A stretch of DNA of 64,000 nucleotides from Metarhizium brunneum. Taxonomy: Eukaryota; Ascomycota; Sordariomycetes; Hypocreales; Clavicipitaceae. Below the pieces are notes generated by a model. It saw nothing but the letters and a program-made list of their open reading frames with translations. It was not told the origin of the DNA and made no database searches. Location: the NCBI RefSeq assembly GCF_013426205.1, contig NC_089428.1, positions 1,426,001-1,490,000 on the forward strand, read 5' to 3'. Made by a program: the position numbers and the translations under genes. This document shows positions 35,495 through 46,050 of this stretch, in pieces; the first letter of the stretch is position 1; each line of letters starts with the position of its first letter.

Positions 35495-36830
35495 TTACTT
35501 GATGCGAGCCAGACGTTCTCGGTTCATTCTGGTAGCATCATCGACTGCGTCGCTCTGCAGACGTGTGTTAGCTAAGTCCAGAGATTAGCTGCAAAGGCTG
35601 TCGGAGCATTCTTACCTTTACCATAATTCTGTCAATTTGTTTGTTTTGAGCCTCAACTTCTCTGCCAATGGCTCGTCCAATCAAATTCATGTTTGATACT
35701 TCTCGACCAAGTTCATCCAGTCTATCGTCGATTTCGTCTTCAGCTCTCATGCCTTCCATTCTGCTCTCTTCGTCCTCTTCGTCCAATACGAACTTGCCAT
35801 AGTCCTTCTTGCGAGTCTGGGGACGGGGACGGGCCTCAGATGCGTTGAGTTCTTTGAACGCAGACTCCATGCGCTGATTTGCAGCGTAGCCTTCACGACG
35901 GGTTGTCTCTCTCTGGTCTCTTTCTGATCTGTGTCTGTTGATGACCTCCTCGTCCGCTCTCTGTTGTCGTTGCTTGGAGGTAAAGGGATTTCCAACATGA
36001 ACTGCAAACATGCTTCGATTGAGGGTCTTCAATTCCGCAGCCCTATCCTGGGCAATTCTATTTTGGTTCGCGGCAAGATCGAGATTCTTCTCTGTATTCT
36101 GTAACCGCTCACCTTGAACGCCAAGGCGTGCTAGAGTAGCCTGTCCGAGCTCATTTACTCGCCTCGCCGTCTGAACTGAGCGATTTGCTGACGTGACACT
36201 CTCTTGCTGGATCTGCCGCTTCTCAGCCAGGATAGACTGGTACTCTGCTTCCTCCTGCTCTTCAGCCGTCAGCTCTCTCTGCTCGCCATAACCACTACCA
36301 TACGCATCGCCGTCTGCGACGGATTGCCCATAGGAAGTTATCGCCGGTGTCAGTGCTGGTTTCTGATCCTGAGGTCGATGGCCCGGCGCTGAAGCGAAAG
36401 GAACCTCAGGATTCCTATCACGCTCGTTGTTGGCCTGGCCAAACCCACCATAACCACCAGGACCGCGAGCATCACCACCTGAGTTATTGTATCGATCTGA
36501 TCCATACCCACCGGCGGATCCGTATCGATCGGCGCCGTAGCCTGTAGATGGGGGAGCGCTGTAACTGTTGTGTGGGACTTGATTTGAATTACCGGCATCA
36601 TATCCGACGCCGAGTCGCCCTCCTTGCCCATTGGAAGAGGGAGAATGCTGTTGGCCAACAGTGAGACCAGCTCGAGCTTGCTGATATGGACTCACGTTTG
36701 CATATTTGGCGCTGTCGGCATAGGGATCGTTGGCTCCTTGTTGGGCATAAGGGTTTTCCGACTGGGCGGATTGTGATGAGTTCTTGCGGCTGCCGTCGTC
36801 CCCTTTCTTTCCAAACCCGAATCTTTTCAT
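35495..36830 (-). CDS. SEC9: Sec9/SNAP-25-type t-SNARE
   Basis: Sec9 supplies two SNARE helices (Qb and Qc) to the exocytic complex with Sso1 and Snc1, driving vesicle fusion at the plasma membrane. Exons are 36830-35616 and 35554-35495 (intron 61 bp), giving 424 aa. The first about 190 residues are disordered and rich in Gly, Tyr, Ser, Asn and Gln (GYGSDRY-like repeats). The Qb helix is at about 195-265, around EYQSILAEKRQIQQESVTSA and TLARLGVQGERLQNTEKNLD. The Qc helix is near the C-terminus: EIDDRLDELGREVSNMNLIG and AQNKQIDRIMVK, continuing in exon 2 as SDAVDDATRMNRERLARIK. The large exon alone loses the last 19 residues of the Qc helix, so the small exon is essential. No membrane anchor is present, as expected for Sec9. 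Confidence 0.94.
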
Positions 36831-38469
36831 GGTACGAAGTACTGTGCCGGTGAATCAAACGGGGAAAACAGAGTAAGGACTTCGACTATTCCGATAACAG
36901 CGAACGTTTGCCTATGAACGCTAGTAGAGGAGACACTCTTGGTCTATAAAGCATGAAGTGAAAGTGAAAAGAGATGAGGTTAGCGGAGGCCTGAACTGGG
37001 AAAGAGCCACTGAGTATGGTCTTGTAGGGTGAAGACGGCAAGGACGCCACCTATTCGTACGAACATGGAGGTCAACTGACACTACAAGTTGCTGCTGGGA
37101 AGGCCCACAGAGGGGGACATGGAGGGGGAGGGGTAGGGGTAGGCGGAACCCGACCCGACAGTAGTGCAACAGCGAGCATTCAAGAATGCATGTGCCAAGT
37201 CTGGTGCACTCCCCGGCTCCGTATTGTCTTCCGTCGCGCGGCTGTAGGCATCACCATACGCTGAAAGACGGTCAACTTGTACGTGACTTGACTCAACAAA
37301 GTGACCATGGACTTAAACGCCTATTCGTGATGAGGACGTACATCTATGCATGGGAGGCAGCCAGGCCTTCCCTAGTACTTGTTTAAATGCATCCGCGTTG
37401 TCTGCTGCACCAGAGGATGAGAAGACAGCGTCCGACCACATTAATATTGACCAGGCGTGACTCGTCTACTTACTTAAGTACATAGTACCCAACCCATGAC
37501 TTAGGTACCTTGCTACTCCGTCGTAGGTAGGCTATTAGACAGGAGTAATAGTACTCGGCAGGTACGGGGGCACAATCTGACCATCGCGGCAGCTTCAAAC
37601 ATGGGCAGCCAGGGATGTTTAAAATTAGGCATGGGGCCATGAAGGCTTACGACGGTAGGCCCCGTTGCCTCGTTCCCATCTACGGAGTAGTAGTACTTCT
37701 GTCCCGAGCATTCAGCCACACACTCTCCACGAAAGTGGCACGGATCAATAAGTCGAAAATAGCACTTGAGTGAGGTCTGCGTTAGGCACCACGGGCATGA
37801 ACATGATCAAAGAACACAGACAGCAAAAGGCTAGCAGTTCCGACTCGAGGGGTGCTTGAGGCCACCAAACCGTGGAGTCTCGTCAAATGTTTCGAGTTTC
37901 AGAGACCCACAAGCCCAATTACCTGCTGTCTGGAACGTATCGACTAATTTATGGCGATGTACATGCGGACATCTGAAGTACTCTGAGCATGCTGTATGTG
38001 TGGTGTGGTGTGCTTGCACATGGACGTACCGCCTATCGATGGATGTGGCGACTGGAATGACTAACTTGTGCTAACAGTCAAATGGCCCATCCAGTCTCGT
38101 CCGGTGCTCCGTATTCCGTCTGGTACGGTACGCCACCAATGGCCCCGAGTCCCCCAGGCCACCCAATGTTTCTAATACTCAATACTTGGATCCTAGTTCG
38201 ATCATCCCTCTTGATGACCGGCTGATACTCTCATCACGACATCCAGGTGCAAGCGCGAAAAGGCCCCAAGGCCGATAGTTAATCATACCAAACTTCAGAC
38301 GCTGCATCCTCACATGATATTTCCCCAAGAATGATACCTTCATCGCTTGTATGGCTTAATTGCTTCAACTCAATCTGAGTCACCGACAACCACAAAAACC
38401 ACAAGCCCAACAAACAAGTGAAGCCTGTCGCTCGGCCCAAGTATATCGCTCCAATCGACTTGAGAACGA
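36831..38469. other. divergent intergenic, SEC9 / GTPBP1-like
   Basis: No gene is seen. It holds a G-rich tract near 37115-37145 (GGAGGGGGAGGGGTAGGGG), a CTTAAGTA / TTAGGTACC patch at 37470-37510 and TACGGAGTA at 37681. Confidence 0.5.
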
Positions 38470-41082
38470 ATGGCCTCAATCTTTACATACGACCCAGACC
38501 CCCCGCGGGTCTCTTCTCCTTGGCTGACTCCTGAAGATTCAGATGTACTCAGCAGATCGCCGCGAGACTCCACAGGTCCTGGGTTGTTGTCTGAATATGG
38601 CGTTAAAAAGCTGCAGGCAGAGCCCCAGGAAGGACCAACGGAATATAAGCTTCACTTGCTTCTGAGACCAAGAAGAGCATTCAAGTCTATGAGCACCATC
38701 AACCAGCCTGAAAACCCCTCTCAAGCTGTTTGCCCCAAGGACATACGCCGCACAAAACCACCGACATTGGCCGTTCCAGCATCAGGAAACCTACCCCGTC
38801 AGGAGAGACTGAAGCATCTCACCACACAGCTGCTGTGGCGTCTCCAACAGTCTTCTCCATACCATGCTACTAGTTCCAAAGAATTGTCAATACCCAGGTT
38901 GCCCGATGACAATATTGACCTCAGCTCGTCAATTAGGCTGGAACCACTGGTTCCTGGGCTCGAGGAGTCAAGAGGTGCGCTGTACGAAATAGGGGTCTCC
39001 GATGACGGGACACTGGTTGGTTTGACAAAGGATGAAATGGCTGAAAGTATCAGCACACTGCGTGCCATGGCGGCAAGTCTGGGGTGCACCGTAGATGTTG
39101 TCCGCATGGTTATTGTTGGAGATTGTGAGTGGGAGGAGGCCGCGTCATCCATGCTTGATGGCAGCCGTGAAGTGAATTTCATTGCGAAGAAAGGGAAACT
39201 CTGGGTGGCAGAAGCTCTTGTTACTCCCAATCTCGGTCTTCACGATACCTCAGATACAGAATACGGGCAGTCTGGCCAAAGCGCGTCGAAAGCAAGCGGC
39301 ACGGGTTCCGTTACCCCCGAGCAAATCGCCATGCCCAGCAGAGGAAGCTCAACGACTCCGCAACTTAGAGTGACCCTTACCGGACCCACTACGTCAGGTA
39401 AATCGAGTTTACTAGGTACTTTATCAACTGGAACTCTGGATAATGGTCGAGGGAAGAGCCGGTTAAGCTTGCTCAAGCATCGTCATGAGATGGTGTCTGG
39501 TGTGACAAGTTCAACAGCTCAAGAGTTGATTGGATACAACAAGAACTCAATTTTGAATTTCTCCGGGGGAAATATAGAGTCATGGGTTGACATTCATGAT
39601 TGCGCCGAGAATGGCAGGTTGGTGTTCCTGTCCGACTCCGGCGGACACCCTCGGTATCGGCGCACCGTGCTACGCGGCCTTATGAATTGGGCTCCCCATT
39701 GGAGTATTCTTTGCATTGCAGCAGATGCCTCAGAATATGCTTCTTCAGGCGTAGGAGCTGTTTCTCCAGCTGGTGTCGACCTAGTATTTGCACATTTAAA
39801 TCTGGCTCTTAAACTCGAGGTTCCCATGGCGGTGGTCATCACTAAGCTCGACGTGGCCTCCAAACAAATTTTACAGAAAACATTGGTCAAAATTCTGGCG
39901 ACTATTAAGGACGCTAAACGAATACCAAAGATTCTTCAACCAGACCAGATACAACACGATGATTTGCGAGACATTCCTGGCGATGACCTCGCCAAGGTGA
40001 ATGCGGTTGTGAAGAACATGGCAGAGGGTGAAAACCTAACTTCATACGTCCCAATTCTTCTCACTAGTGCGGTGAAAGGAATTGGCATTGGGTTGTTGCA
40101 TGCCTTGCTCGCAAATCTACCCCTGCCTCCGACACCAACGTCGCGAGACTATGTCGGCATGGCGTTGAATCCCGAACAACCACAATCCCTCTTCCATGTT
40201 GATGACACATTTAGCTTACCAAGCTCCTATTGTGCGTTGGCAACCGATAACTATCAATTAAAGAATAGAGGCGTGGTAGTTTCTGGCTATGCTCGATTTG
40301 GATCTTTTTCAGTTGGGGACAAAATTGTACTTGGTCCTTTTCAACCAGAGGATGAGGAGTCGCAAGGATTGGGTTTGGCTGTCGACGATCGACCAGCAGT
40401 GGGAGCGCCTGGACTATCGATCTCGCACCCGTCATCTGCGGAGTTGGCTCGAATAGCGATGAGGAACGCCGTCTCTGCATCTGCCACGCCAGGAGAATGG
40501 CACAAAGCGCAAATTGTTAGCATCCGCAACTTACGATTGCCTGTGCGAACCCTAGAACCTGGACAAGCTGGATCTATAGGCCTCGTGTTTGAGCTGCCGG
40601 GGACATCTTTGAGTCTCCCACTGGCGGAGACGCCTCGTGTACGACGGGGCATGGCTCTGGCTGTCCCATCCACGCACATGCTAAATTCAAATCTGTCCCT
40701 CCAAGCAGCTAGTGGGTTTACTGCTTCATTTTATGACCCTGCGATATGCTATTTGACATCGGGCTCTCTCGTCAACGTCTATGTAGCGAGTGTTAGAGCT
40801 GCTGCTAGAATTTTACGAGTTTCGCACCATCCATTCCATCAAGGATCCACGACTACTGGCAGTGATGACATTGAGGACATTTTTAGCCTGAACACGGACA
40901 CTGAGACTGGAGATGCTGCAGCAGTCACTGGAGTGACTTGGTCTGGTGAGGTGTCGCTAGAATTACTTCATAGCAGAGAATGGATTGAGCTAGGCTCTAA
41001 AGTCCTAATGCTAGAAGGCGGCAGCCAAGATCGATCGGGACTCGAAGGATTCGTGGGGAAAATTGTCGAGATAGTTGATTGA
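38470..41082 (+). CDS. GTPBP1/GTPBP2-type translational GTPase
   Basis: These are EF-Tu-related GTPases linked in animals to mRNA turnover and ribosome rescue; the fungal role is poorly known. It is a single exon of 870 aa. The N-terminal 300 residues are family-specific and partly disordered. The GTPase motifs are G1 GPTTSGKSS (about 305), G3 DSGGHPRYRR (about 389), G4 ITKLD (about 457) and G5 SAVKG. The C-terminal domains include FHVDDTFSLP, GVVVSGYARFGSFSVGDKIV and LEPGQAGSIGL, as in EF-Tu domain II. The G1 loop has Thr-Thr-Ser where classical EF-Tu has His-x-Asp, and G3 keeps DxxGH. The C-terminal domain ends in SGEVSLELLHSREWIELGSK. The gene converges on the EMC6 gene with 146 bp between stops. 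Confidence 0.9.
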   Translation: MASIFTYDPDPPRVSSPWLTPEDSDVLSRSPRDSTGPGLLSEYGVKKLQAEPQEGPTEYKLHLLLRPRRAFKSMSTINQPENPSQAVCPKDIRRTKPPTLAVPASGNLPRQERLKHLTTQLLWRLQQSSPYHATSSKELSIPRLPDDNIDLSSSIRLEPLVPGLEESRGALYEIGVSDDGTLVGLTKDEMAESISTLRAMAASLGCTVDVVRMVIVGDCEWEEAASSMLDGSREVNFIAKKGKLWVAEALVTPNLGLHDTSDTEYGQSGQSASKASGTGSVTPEQIAMPSRGSSTTPQLRVTLTGPTTSGKSSLLGTLSTGTLDNGRGKSRLSLLKHRHEMVSGVTSSTAQELIGYNKNSILNFSGGNIESWVDIHDCAENGRLVFLSDSGGHPRYRRTVLRGLMNWAPHWSILCIAADASEYASSGVGAVSPAGVDLVFAHLNLALKLEVPMAVVITKLDVASKQILQKTLVKILATIKDAKRIPKILQPDQIQHDDLRDIPGDDLAKVNAVVKNMAEGENLTSYVPILLTSAVKGIGIGLLHALLANLPLPPTPTSRDYVGMALNPEQPQSLFHVDDTFSLPSSYCALATDNYQLKNRGVVVSGYARFGSFSVGDKIVLGPFQPEDEESQGLGLAVDDRPAVGAPGLSISHPSSAELARIAMRNAVSASATPGEWHKAQIVSIRNLRLPVRTLEPGQAGSIGLVFELPGTSLSLPLAETPRVRRGMALAVPSTHMLNSNLSLQAASGFTASFYDPAICYLTSGSLVNVYVASVRAAARILRVSHHPFHQGSTTTGSDDIEDIFSLNTDTETGDAAAVTGVTWSGEVSLELLHSREWIELGSKVLMLEGGSQDRSGLEGFVGKIVEIVD

Positions 41083-41228
41083 TTTGAACCTACATAGAAA
41101 CTAGATTGTGATGCCCAGTGCATCTAAGCTTCCGCTATTCATCATGCGCGTTGAAGCTTGAAACTGCTTGACATATTATTAAGACCTCTCTGTTACACTA
41201 ATGCCATTTTATACACCCAGCTACTCTA

Positions 41229-41651
41229 TCAGACTCGCACCAGACCGTAGAATAGAGTCCATGTTAGGATAAAGCCCGGGAGTCCGTTGAATATCCCACT
41301 TGTCCAAAAATCGAAAGCGCTGGTAAAATATCGTCCTGTACTTAGAAGTGGCCGACCTTCTTCCAATGACTCTGGTGCAACCTGAAGACCATAGAACATC
41401 AATGAGGTCACGATTGACAAAACTATGTAGACGAGGAAGCCGTTATAGGACTCGAGGCCAAGGATACCGGTGGCAACGCCGAATAATGACGCGGTGAGGC
41501 TTTGTAGATTGGACAGAACCTGATTTGTGAGGTATTAGGGAACACAGCCCACAACAAAGGACTATGTGGGCGGCTAAGTCCATACCTTGGTGTTGTGGAC
41601 TACTGAGTCCGGGACAATAGGGTGGATTTGATACTCCTGTTCTGAGGGCAT
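41229..41651 (-). CDS. EMC6: ER membrane protein complex subunit 6
   Basis: Emc6 is a small core subunit of the ER membrane insertase that places weakly hydrophobic and tail-anchored helices. Exons are 41651-41586 and 41519-41229 (intron 66 bp), giving 118 aa (yeast 108, human 110). The short first exon encodes MPSEQEYQIHPIVPDSVVHN. The second begins VLSNLQSLTASLFGVATGIL, the first of three hydrophobic helices, followed by YNGFLVYIVLSIVTSLMFYG and a C-terminal helix GFILTWTLFYGLVRV. The family residues NTKVLSNLQS lie across the splice site. Start and phase are unambiguous. The uninterrupted open frame shows only the C-terminal half. Confidence 0.92.
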
Positions 41652-42043
41652 CGTACTCGTGGCCCTTCGGCTGCAGATCTTGTGGTCGCGTGTTGTCCGA
41701 CACCTGCATCAAGGTGAAAGGCCCCAAATTTAGATGTTATGCGAGGTCGAATCAGAATCGGCAATAAGTGGTAGGTAGCTATGCGAATCAACATATATTG
41801 GCTGTATCGTGAACCCTTCGCTTAGCAGATTTGCATCGAGTACTCCGTAATGAGCATCCATCTAGTGTTGACGTTCCTAGAAAATGGCCGGGCCGAAAAG
41901 CTCCGTTGTGAGACGCGGCAGTCGGGTGTCATCAACGCCGATAAGCTAGCTGCCCCTCGTTGAACAGGTTAATAAGGGCCGGTGGGGTGACTTGCATCTT
42001 TCATTGCCTCCGCAATTGCGACTTGTTGGAAGCTCCTGTCACG
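41652..42043. promoter_or_regulatory. bidirectional promoter region, EMC6 / HEM12
   Basis: 392 bp separate divergent start codons. A TACTCCGTA word lies at 41841-41849, about midway. No other site is claimed. Confidence 0.5.
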
Positions 42044-43454
42044 ATGGACCATTCCTTTGAGCCATTGAAGAACGATCTTTTACTTCGGGCAGCATGGGGT
42101 AGGCAAGTGTCATTATGCGAATATGTGAAGGCAATATTGACGACGTAATGTGTAGGCCAAGAGGTTGAACGCCCACCAATGTGGGTGATGCGGCAAGGTC
42201 AGTACCGGCAGTCTTTGAGCACTACCATCCGCGGCAAATCATGCTACGAAAATTGATTCACTGATAAAGAATTATAGCTGGCCGTTATCTTCCCGAATAC
42301 CATGAAGCGAAAGGAAATCGCGATTTCTTCGAGTGCTGCCGGGATCCGGAGGTTGCGTCGACGCTAACCCTTCAACCGGTTGAACGTTTTGCTGGATTAC
42401 TGGATGCCGCAATCATTTTCTCGGACATTCTAGTCATTCCACAGGCAATGGGAATGGAGGTCGAGATGGTAGACAAGAAGGGCCCGCACTTTCCTAATCC
42501 ATTGAAGACTCCCAAGGATGGCCAATATGACCAAGTTCTCAACAGAGACGTGCAGGTGGCAAAAGAGTTGGACTACGTCTACAAAGCCATCACACTTACG
42601 AGAAAGAAAATCGCTGGGAGAGTACCTCTGATTGGTTTCTGCGGTGCTCCTTGGACTCTCTTTTGCTACATGGTTGAAGGTGGTGGCACTAAACTATTTG
42701 CTCACAGCAAAACTTGGATATACAAATACCCTGAGGAAAGCAAGAGGCTTCTTTCAAAGATTGCAGATATATGCGTGGATCATCTGGCCCGTCAAGTAGA
42801 GGCTGGTGCACAGGTATGATAAAAGCCGACGGGGCACGGCCGCTCTTGTTGAACTCCGCCATTAATAGCTGAATTGCTCTCATAGACTAACATCTTGCCT
42901 TCTTCTTTGCTCAGATGGTCATGGTATTCGACTCTTGGGCTGGAGAGCTGTCTCCATCGTCGTTCCGCGAGTTCTCCGAGCCTTACCTGTCACACATTGC
43001 ACAGAAGCTCCCGAGCAAGCTGAAGAGCTTGGGACTGGATCGTGTTCCTATGACCGTCTTTCCTAAGGGTGCATGGTATGCCTTGGACTCTGTATGCAAT
43101 CTAGGATACAACGTTGTGGGCATGGACTGGCTCCAAGACCCTGTAGCGGCTCTCAGGACTCGCGGATCACGCAATGTAGTCTTCCAGGGCAACGCTGACC
43201 CTGGTGTCTTGTATGGAACTAAGGAAGCGATAACACTGGCTGTGGAACAAATGGTCAAAGGATTTTGGGTCGAAAAGAAGGGCTGGATTGCCAACTTAGG
43301 ACACGGTATGGCACAAGCAGAAACTAATAACCTATGTTGGCCGTCTGATCTGCGCAAAGCTAACCATATTCCATGCACAGGTATTACACCTGGCGTCGAC
43401 CCTGACAACTTGAAGCACTTTTTCGAGGAGATTCACAGGCTGACAAAAAGTTGA
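42044..43454 (+). CDS. HEM12: uroporphyrinogen decarboxylase
   Basis: This cytosolic enzyme of heme synthesis removes four carboxyl groups from uroporphyrinogen III to give coproporphyrinogen III. Five exons: 42044-42098, 42156-42197, 42278-42813, 42915-43305 and 43381-43454, giving 365 aa (yeast 362). The substrate-binding signature [16 protein letters not shown] spans intron 2. The second signature, [16 protein letters not shown], is in exon 3. [26 protein letters not shown] and [14 protein letters not shown] (across intron 4) complete the family pattern. Exon 4 reads through intron 4 without a stop (75 bp, a multiple of three), so a naive frame would carry 25 extra residues between LGHG and ITPG. 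The tiny first two exons are fixed by phase and motif. It is divergent from EMC6. Confidence 0.96.
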
Positions 43455-44087
43455 GTATCTGCTCCTGGTCACTTCCTGTCGTGACTTTCAACTAGAACGC
43501 TGTTAGTCCATTTGACACACACAGATGAGTCCAGGAAGCTGGGAGGGTACAAGGCACAAGGTACATTCACACCAGTGCAATAAGTATATCGAGTCGATTT
43601 GGACCATTCCACTATAAGGGTCCGACATACCGAAAAGCAATTTAAACTTGACATAGAACCTTTTTAAATTTTCTAAATGATGAGGAAACAGTCGCATATT
43701 GCTTTCGTCCTCTTTTGCCAAATCTGGCATCACCCAGTCCCTGTGATATATGCCGATCCGTTTTGCATCCGCTCTGGTCATGCTGCCGTGATAAGTACCA
43801 AGGCCAACTTTGAAACACACAGAACGTCTTTTAAATATCATATGCGCAACACCAAGATCCAAAGCCAAGCAAATAAAATAGCAAAACCGTACCAAACCGC
43901 AAATCCACGCTCCGCACTCATAGTCTCGTAAGTCTTAAGACAAAAACAGAATCTGAGAACTATTTCATCCTGAGGGATAGCATCAGACAGAAAAAATTTG
44001 CGCGTGACAGAACAAAGCAGTGGTGCCATTTCAAATGGTAATGCATTAGGACACGAAGCCTGTAGCAATAAAGCAGAGAACTCAATC
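43455..44087. other. convergent intergenic, HEM12 / GRGGAGN protein
   Basis: Tail-to-tail spacer of 633 bp. Short open frames on both strands lack any family feature. No gene is called. Confidence 0.5.
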
Positions 44088-44615
44088 CTATGGCCTTTTC
44101 CCAAAGAGCCAATTCTTGCGTTTATTAGAAGTCGCATCAGGATCCGGACTCGGAACGGCGTCACGACTAGGAGCATCATCCGTCACAGCTTGGTCCCTGC
44201 TGATTTTACGGCCTAGTTCGCCCGAGTCCTCGTTTTCACGAAACACGTTGCCTGCACCACCACGGCCGGAATGCTGGGCACCGGAGCTGTATCGTCTTGG
44301 AACCCTGGCGAAAGAGGACATGTGTAAGCCGAAACGGTCGACGCTGGTCTGGATAGGGGCTCATCGTCTGCCGTCTACTTACGCTCCAACATCCTGTCTT
44401 CGCCGAGTCTCACGAGGGTCAGCATTCTTAGCCATATTTCCCGTGCCACCGCGACCCGTGGTGACGACCGGATTCTTTAGTACCGGTGTCTCGAGGTCTG
44501 ATGGATGAAGTTTTGATGATTGGGAAGAGTCAACCATGTTGCCGGCGCCACCACGGCCGTGGGAGGACAGCTGGGGTGTCACTGGCGATCTGCTGGCTTC
44601 ATTTTTCTGTGCCAT
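44088..44615 (-). CDS. GRGGAGN-repeat protein (DUF3602 type)
   Basis: A small predicted fungal protein of unknown function. Exons are 44615-44383 and 44304-44088 (intron 78 bp), giving 149 aa. Three copies of the heptad are visible: HGRGGAGNMV, TGRGGTGNMA and SGRGGAGNVF, spaced by Ser/Thr/Pro-rich linkers. The rest is polar and disordered, with a basic C-terminus NKRKNWLFGKRP. I recognise this pattern as the fungal DUF3602 family, for which I know no established function. The GRGGAGN spacing recalls RGG-type RNA-binding segments, but that is only a thought. The splice junction (Gly-Ala-Val) closes in phase 2. Confidence 0.85.
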
Positions 44616-46050
44616 GTTTTCGCTTCTTGTTGGAAAATTCTCGCAACCGCAGGAGGGCAAACTCGAGAGCGAGCGCGAGACGGTTGGTGTTTTGAAAACG
44701 ATGATCCCTTAAGCTGTCAGGGCAGCGGGCAACTCTCCTCGCCACTTCGACACCTCGAGCTTAATCGCGCGGGTACAATGATAATAATAGGTTTCAAAAA
44801 GCGTCGAGATGGCCAATAGACCGGTCAAGAGGTCTAACAAGGCAGGTCTGGCGACTGCAGGTCGGGGGGCAGGGTTAGGGGAAGAAATTAATATTCGACC
44901 AGGTAGGTGCCCGCTTCCTGGTGGTGCAAGTGGCTGCACACCAGTTGACGGTTCCAGGCCGTTTGGATGGAGGATGGCCTGCGCATACTGCCTTCATCGG
45001 CTTGGTTTGGTGGTTCCTTGCGCCGACAAGGAGTCAGCCATTTGTCACAGCGTCCTTTAGGACTAGCGCTATGTTGCTTGTAAGTGAGCTCCTAACGTCA
45101 ACTGACCGAGTCTGGTTGATCTTGACAACCCCCCCCCCCCCTTTGAAGTTCCTCCCATTGCCTTGAACATGCAACTACGAGTATCCCTAGGTGGCCAATA
45201 AAATATAGTCGGAGACTACTCGCCTATGTGAACTATAAAATCCGAAGCCATGGAGCACGTGGTGATGCTGTTGTAGACCTAGGGATTTGGTATACGTGCT
45301 GTGGGCAAGACCTTAATTGGCATCACATTGGACCTCACCTATTGGGCATTCATATGATGGCTCCTTGCCCTGCGCACTGACGAATTACTAATGCTATAAG
45401 GCGAAGGAGATTCGATAATTCACATCCTCAAAAGTCTGTCCGTCTACCGACGCGTCCTAGAGCCATTGATCACCTTCGCCTGTTTTCATTGTGAATTATA
45501 GCATCTGGAATATACGATACATACCTACCTATGTAGAAAACGAGGATTACCTGTGGACTTGAGTTCCCAGAAGGTAGGCATATATATATTGCTTGGGAGC
45601 AGAGATGCTAGATGGCCCATAGAATGCCGTTGGGGAATTTCGTATGACGTATACTAACGCACTGATCCATGGCATCGCAGGAAGCGTAGGCAAAATCTTT
45701 TTGATATTGTACCTGAAATCTGGTCGTAAAAAAGAAACTCACAGTGAAATGAATAAACCAACACATTCCTTTTCCCAATAGCATAATATTATCTGGAAGC
45801 CTTCGTGCAACTTACAACTTACAATTCCACCGAATAAATAGCTAAGCATAAGCCGGTATTTTCCGCAACGTAGCATATTTCGTTCCTCACTCGTTTTCTG
45901 TCTATCCCCTTGGCATATTCGCCTCCCACCTCTCTCCAAATGGCCAGGAACGCCTGCAAGAACTACCTACACACCAAATGAGGAGCTTGAGTTTGTCTCT
46001 CCGCATATGTTTGTTTATCCCATTGTCTCCGCGAATATTGACGGAAGACA
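44616..46050. other. intergenic, VelB 3' end and GRGGAGN-protein promoter
   Basis: Both flanking genes are on the minus strand. The interval holds a 13-base cytosine run at 45129-45141. The region from about 45400 to 45720 looks unremarkable. No gene is seen. Confidence 0.5.
45129..45141 (+). repeat. 13-base poly-C tract
   Basis: An uninterrupted run of 13 cytosines, the longest C/G homopolymer I noticed. It may be length-variable and is also a likely sequencing or assembly weak point. Confidence 0.85.
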
